From assembly GCF_000379725.1 (NCBI RefSeq), contig NZ_KB903666.1:62001-126000 (forward strand): a DNA stretch of 64,000 nt, in the 5' to 3' direction. The notes beneath the pieces are model-generated. The model saw only the letters and a program-made list of their open reading frames with translations. It searched no databases and was not told where the DNA came from. Origin of the DNA: Cytophaga aurantiaca DSM 3654. GTDB lineage: Bacteria > Bacteroidota > Bacteroidia > Cytophagales > Cytophagaceae. The first letter of the stretch is position 1; each line of letters begins with the position of its first letter. A program made the translations under genes and the position numbers. Below are positions 60,386-64,000 of the stretch, piece by piece.

Positions 60386-61136
60386 CACAATCAAGTATTT
60401 CTTTTGGAGCATCTTGGTTAGTACAGTGCTTTATTCGTTATTTGTACAAAGCATATCGCTTTATTTTTTTATTCCGTTGGTGTGTGTGTGGTTGATCTAC
60501 ATTCTTTACGGATCTTTTAGGATGCGTGCCGAAATTTTTCTATCTTCTACATGTAGTGTTCCAAAAGCTGGTGCAACGAATATAATCCTTACGTTTGATG
60601 ATGGTCCGGATCCGAAGTATACACCGCAGATACTGGATATCTTAAAACAAGCTCAGGTAACAGCCGTTTTTTTTTGTATAGGTAAAAACATAGTTGCTTA
60701 TCCGGATTTAGTAAAACGCATTGCTGCAGAAGGGCATATTGTGGCCAATCACAGTTACAATCACTCAACTAATATTGGATCATATTCTACCTCAAAAGTA
60801 ATGACGGAAATAGAGCAGACAGAAGAGGTTATTACCGGTTGTATCGGAAGTTCGTTAAAATTATACAGGCCACCGTTTGGTGTTACAAATCCAAACATTG
60901 GAAGAGCAGTCCGCGCATTAAATATGAAGGTAATAGGCTGGAATGTACGTTCATTTGATACGGTTAGTAAAAGTAAGGAAGCTGTGTTAAACCGTGTCAC
61001 ATCAGGGCTCAAAAATGGCGACATCGTGTTGTTTCATGATACCAAGGCACTGGCTGCCGATATTCTGGCCGATTTTTTGTTATTTGCAAGAGAGAAAGGA
61101 TTTACGATTGATTGTAGTCCGATACGAGAATTATAA
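60372..61136 (+). CDS. Polysaccharide deacetylase (NodB/CE4)
   Basis: 254 residues from ATG 60372 (nested 14 bp in the previous gene; a longer frame is an artefact). One or two N-terminal TM helices, then CE4: LTFDDGPDPKYTPQIL, HSYNHS, RPPFGVTNPNIG, GWNVRSFD and DIVLFHD give metal ligands and catalytic Asp. Such enzymes remove acetyl groups from amino sugars. In this cluster it may deacylate the polyene carrier or cell-wall glycan; the connection is not understood. Confidence 0.9.
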   Translation: MLKYNTIKYFFWSILVSTVLYSLFVQSISLYFFIPLVCVWLIYILYGSFRMRAEIFLSSTCSVPKAGATNIILTFDDGPDPKYTPQILDILKQAQVTAVFFCIGKNIVAYPDLVKRIAAEGHIVANHSYNHSTNIGSYSTSKVMTEIEQTEEVITGCIGSSLKLYRPPFGVTNPNIGRAVRALNMKVIGWNVRSFDTVSKSKEAVLNRVTSGLKNGDIVLFHDTKALAADILADFLLFAREKGFTIDCSPIREL

Positions 61137-61140
61137 AAAA

Positions 61141-61782
61141 ATGAAGAAATATATATTTATTGCAGCAGCGGTGTTTACAGTCGTATTGAGTTCCTGGTTA
61201 ACTCAGACAGATCCGTATGTTGCAATGAAAGATGTTGCTGGATTTAAGACGAAGCTGAATCAAAAAAATCAAACCATCACTACACTTTCCTGTGATTTTG
61301 TGCAGGAGAAAAGTTTGAGTTTTATGGCGCAGAAAGTGATTTCTAAAGGCATTATGAAATACAAAAAGCCCGATATGATGAAGCTGGAATATACGACACC
61401 GTTTCAATACATCATGGCGCTGTATAAAGGCAAAGTAATTATAAAAGACAACGGAAAAGTAAGTAAATACGATTCCAAATCGAATAAAGTATTTAAATAC
61501 GTAAATGATCTGATGATCCATGCGGTACAAGGGAATGTGGCCGACAGTAAGGAGTTTACGATTGTGTACAAAGAGAATTCCAAAACCTATTTAATGGAAA
61601 TGACACCTGCGGAAGCAACCATGAAAGAGTATCTAAGCAAGGTGCTGGTTACGGTTTCTAAAACAGATTTGGGTGTGTTAAAAGTTGAAATGACGGAAAA
61701 GTCCGGCGATTATACATTGATCACATTTGTCAACCGCGTGTACAATACAGCACTGAAAGATGAAGAGTTTTTGGTTCATTAA
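61141..61782 (+). CDS. LolA-like outer-membrane lipoprotein carrier
   Basis: 213 residues from ATG 61141. Signal-like N-terminus (KYIFIAAAVFTVVLSSWL), then a half-barrel: TLSCDFVQEKSLSFMAQKV, GIMKYKKPDMMKLEYTTP and ALYKGKVIIKDNGKVSKY are the standard LolA motifs. Generally ferries lipoproteins across the periplasm; dedicated copies in aryl-polyene clusters are thought to move the polyene lipid. Overlaps the next gene by 23 bp. Confidence 0.88.
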   Translation: MKKYIFIAAAVFTVVLSSWLTQTDPYVAMKDVAGFKTKLNQKNQTITTLSCDFVQEKSLSFMAQKVISKGIMKYKKPDMMKLEYTTPFQYIMALYKGKVIIKDNGKVSKYDSKSNKVFKYVNDLMIHAVQGNVADSKEFTIVYKENSKTYLMEMTPAEATMKEYLSKVLVTVSKTDLGVLKVEMTEKSGDYTLITFVNRVYNTALKDEEFLVH

Positions 61783-62413
61783 AAGCATAAGCAGCTGTAT
61801 ACTTATAGCCCTTGTTGTTTCTTGTGCTCCTCATACATATAAGAAAGCATCGGTTACAACGGTCTATGAACAACCGATCCAATCGTATTTTTTTTCAAAA
61901 GATTCCGTTCATTATTTTAAGACCAGCATTGATACCTACGGTAAATCCTTAAGCGGAATACTGGCTGTTCGAAGATTGAATGTAGACACATTAAAGGTTT
62001 CCTTTTTTACGGAAGTAGGTGTTACCTTCTTCGATGCGATCGTTACCCACGATTCCTATCAATTGATCCGCTGTATTCCTCAATTAGATTCAAAGGGAGT
62101 GATGAATACCATTATAGAAGATATCCGCTGGGTTGTCTTATTCAATCTCAATCAATTGACGGATCCGGTACTTATAAAAACGAGTGATCCGGCTCCTATA
62201 GTTCGATCTAACTATCAGGATGTCTTTATCTTTACAGAATTGTCGAAAGATAATCTGCCTTTGCTCGTAACCTATGTGTATGGTTCAAAATTTAAGAGTA
62301 AATTTGATATACGATATGATTCCTTTGAAAATTCTATACCCAATAAAATTTTTGTAAGGCATTATAACATTGATCTAAAAATTGACCTGACCGCAATTTC
62401 ATTTTCGCAATAA
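61760..62413 (+). CDS. Hypothetical lipoprotein of the flexirubin cluster
   Basis: 217 residues. Lipobox IALVVSC with Cys22. The rest shows strands as in a LolA/LolB-like barrel (SGILAVRRLNVDTLKVSFFTE; MNTIIEDIRWVVLFNL). No named family. It overlaps lolA by 23 bp and touches the dehydratase gene, so it is part of the same unit and may be the LolB-like acceptor of the cluster. This is inference from fold pattern and order. Confidence 0.7.
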   Translation: MKSFWFIKSISSCILIALVVSCAPHTYKKASVTTVYEQPIQSYFFSKDSVHYFKTSIDTYGKSLSGILAVRRLNVDTLKVSFFTEVGVTFFDAIVTHDSYQLIRCIPQLDSKGVMNTIIEDIRWVVLFNLNQLTDPVLIKTSDPAPIVRSNYQDVFIFTELSKDNLPLLVTYVYGSKFKSKFDIRYDSFENSIPNKIFVRHYNIDLKIDLTAISFSQ

Positions 62414-62785
62414 ATGCTTGTACCAGATTTATACCGTATTCTAAGTCATAAAGCAGAAGCAGAGAGCATTCGAGCAGAAATAGAAATTGATGCAACCCAC
62501 GAACTGTTTAAAGGCCATTTTCCTTCCGTACCTGTATTGCCGGGTGTGTGTATGGTGCAATGCGTCAAAGAACTGATTGAATATTCGATACAAAAAAAGA
62601 CGCGTTTGGATAAAGCGGACACGATCAAGTTTTTATCGATGTTAAATCCTGCTGAATCCAATATGGTATCGGCGGAGATTGCATTAAAAGAACATACAGA
62701 GGCACGTGTGGTTTTTCAGGCAAGTCTGAAAAGCAACAATCAGGTGCTGTTAAAATATTCAGGGAGCTTATTTATTTTGAATTAG
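62414..62785 (+). CDS. 3-hydroxyacyl-ACP dehydratase (FabZ-like hotdog)
   Basis: 123 residues. ATHELFKGHFPSVPVLPGV (27-45) is the FabZ/FabA-like pattern: His34 (GHFP) is the catalytic base, and CMVQCVKELIEY follows in the helix. It is shorter than FabZ (about 145) but complete. It would form the double bonds of the polyene. Starts directly after the lipoprotein stop. Confidence 0.87.
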   Translation: MLVPDLYRILSHKAEAESIRAEIEIDATHELFKGHFPSVPVLPGVCMVQCVKELIEYSIQKKTRLDKADTIKFLSMLNPAESNMVSAEIALKEHTEARVVFQASLKSNNQVLLKYSGSLFILN

Positions 62786-62788
62786 GAA

Positions 62789-63973
62789 ATGGAGCATACA
62801 ACCCTACATCATAAATTTATTCATTATAAATGTTGCGTTCTTATACCTACGTATAACAATGCAGCAGCTCTTAAAGAAGTTATAAATGGTGTATTGGAAT
62901 TTACATCCAATATTGTAGTTGTGAACGATGGTTCTACAGACCATACCGCCAAGCTTTTAGAAGAGTATCCTGATCTTCAGGTTGAACATCATCCGAAGAA
63001 TATGGGTAAAGGTATGGCATTGCGTAGTGGATTTAAAGCAGCTTTTAAAAGCGGCTATCAATATGCTATTTCCATTGATTCAGATGGACAACATTATCCG
63101 GATGATCTACATCTGTTCATAGAACAGATCGATGCGCATCCCAATGCCATCATCATCGGTGCGCGAAACATGGATCAGCCGGGCATTCCCAATAAAAGTA
63201 GCATGGGAAACCGCGCTTCAAGTTTTTGGTTTTGGGTGATCACTGGTATAAAGCTTTCGGATACACAATCCGGATACCGCTTGTATCCACTGGCTCCATT
63301 AAATACCATTCATTTTATAACACGTAAATACGAATTTGAAATTGAAGTGATGGTTCGTTCGTTCTGGAAAGGAGTGAACGTCTTATCCATTCCGATTAAA
63401 GTATATTATCCGCCGGATAACGAACGCATTACACATTTCAGACCATTTACAGATGTAACACGCATTACATTATTGAATATTGTGTTTGTTTTTCTTGCTG
63501 CATTCTGGTTTACACCGATTCGATTGATAAAAAACTTTTCGTTCAAAGAGTCAAAAAAAAAACTCTATGATCATACCGTAGGCAGTCCGGATTCTATAAG
63601 AAAGAAATCCTTGTCTATGGGCTTTGGTGTGTTTATGGGTATTACTCCATTCTGGGGATACCAGATCTGGCTGGCTCTGGGATTGGCGCACGTGTTAAAG
63701 CTGAATAAAGTAATTGTTGCGATTTTTTCGAACATCAGCATTCCGCCATTGATTCCATTTATCATCTACGGAAGTTATTATGCAGGAGCTAAGTTGTTGG
63801 GTAAATCAACGGATCTTGTATTCTCAACCGATCTTGGTATTCAGGATGTATGGGAGTATTTGCAGCCTTACCTATACGGAAGTTTCCTACTTGCTTTTGT
63901 TGCAGGGCTCAGCGTGGGTCTTATTGCATACGCATCGTTCCATCTTGCAGCGAAAGTTTCAGTTAAAAAATAA
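62789..63973 (+). CDS. GT2 glycosyltransferase with DUF2062 domain
   Basis: 394 residues. Residues 15-240 are a DPM/GT2 domain: CVLIPTYNNAAALKEVING, VVVNDGSTDHT, SIDSDGQHYPDD and GARNMDQPGIPNKS. The last 130 residues are DUF2062 with two to three TM helices (GVFMGITPFWGYQIWLALG). Bacterial proteins of this type use polyprenyl phosphate or lipid acceptors. The role in flexirubin is unknown, perhaps sugar or lipid attachment in the envelope. Three bases separate it from the dehydratase. Confidence 0.88.
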   Translation: MEHTTLHHKFIHYKCCVLIPTYNNAAALKEVINGVLEFTSNIVVVNDGSTDHTAKLLEEYPDLQVEHHPKNMGKGMALRSGFKAAFKSGYQYAISIDSDGQHYPDDLHLFIEQIDAHPNAIIIGARNMDQPGIPNKSSMGNRASSFWFWVITGIKLSDTQSGYRLYPLAPLNTIHFITRKYEFEIEVMVRSFWKGVNVLSIPIKVYYPPDNERITHFRPFTDVTRITLLNIVFVFLAAFWFTPIRLIKNFSFKESKKKLYDHTVGSPDSIRKKSLSMGFGVFMGITPFWGYQIWLALGLAHVLKLNKVIVAIFSNISIPPLIPFIIYGSYYAGAKLLGKSTDLVFSTDLGIQDVWEYLQPYLYGSFLLAFVAGLSVGLIAYASFHLAAKVSVKK

Positions 63974-63985
63974 TCAGATACAAGT

Positions 63986-64000
63986 ATGAATAGGATCGTT
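63986..64000 (+). CDS. Start of the next cluster gene (five codons visible)
   Basis: ATGAATAGGATCGTT (MNRIV) begins 12 bases after the GT2 stop and runs off the window. In related clusters an MMPL/RND-type exporter or another ketosynthase follows, but five codons cannot tell. Confidence 0.35.

Noticed and set aside
1-64000. tRNA, rRNA, insertion sequence or prophage
   Set aside because: I looked for cloverleaf ends, transposase or integrase motifs and phage genes and found none. A tRNA scan would be needed to be certain.

Overview
The window looks like a chromosomal stretch of an aerobic, pigmented, plant-polymer-degrading member of the Bacteroidota (Cytophagales), most likely Cytophaga hutchinsonii or a close relative. 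The evidence is AT-rich DNA, several -7 elements of the Bacteroidota form TAnnTTTG, two secreted proteins with type IX secretion C-terminal domains (one a GH8 glucanase with CBM9), paired carotenoid and flexirubin pigment loci, and a dipeptide epimerase. The species name is inference; I could not search a database. I saw no rRNA, tRNA, integrase, transposase or CRISPR array.

Layout. 1-4472 (minus): a carotenoid operon reading carH-like regulator, crtI, crtB, a small secreted companion, crtZ, and a lycopene cyclase cut by the window edge. The regulator keeps every B12 light-sensor signature of CarH and starts beside a perfect inverted repeat. 4772-9300: a GT-C-like membrane protein, an MFS pump, a VOC protein, and a divergent HxlR regulator/small enzyme pair, followed by a gene-free stretch with REP-like palindromes. 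9306-22358: mostly housekeeping and membrane genes (SpmAB-like, YhcG-type nuclease, DUF202, DUF1761, NhaP antiporter, DoxX, Bcr/CflA MFS, cupin, zinc alcohol dehydrogenase, ChrA) and a HipA-like kinase/DUF3037 pair. 22359-28727: nested palindromes, then a heavy-metal efflux locus (Cys/His-rich small protein, RND pump fused to its outer-membrane channel, adaptor lipoprotein).

29175-47202: SelO with a small partner, the GH8 cellulase, an Hsp70-like protein, an arginyltransferase-like protein next to an LRR-kinase, an OmpA/PD40 protein, a probable structured RNA (40788-40934), a dipeptide epimerase, a CDGSH protein, a T9SS cell-surface protein, a Nudix protein, and an HMA/outer-membrane pair.

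47370-64000 (plus): a continuous flexirubin (aryl-polyene) gene cluster that runs off the right edge. Tyrosine ammonia-lyase and an AMP-ligase supply and load the aryl starter. Two active ketosynthases, two Cys-less ketosynthase-like partners, one ACP, a ketoreductase, two hotdog dehydratase candidates, a thioesterase and AcpS build the polyene. A methyltransferase decorates the head group. A LpxL-like acyltransferase, LolA, a lipoprotein, a polysaccharide deacetylase and a GT2 protein probably handle membrane attachment and export.
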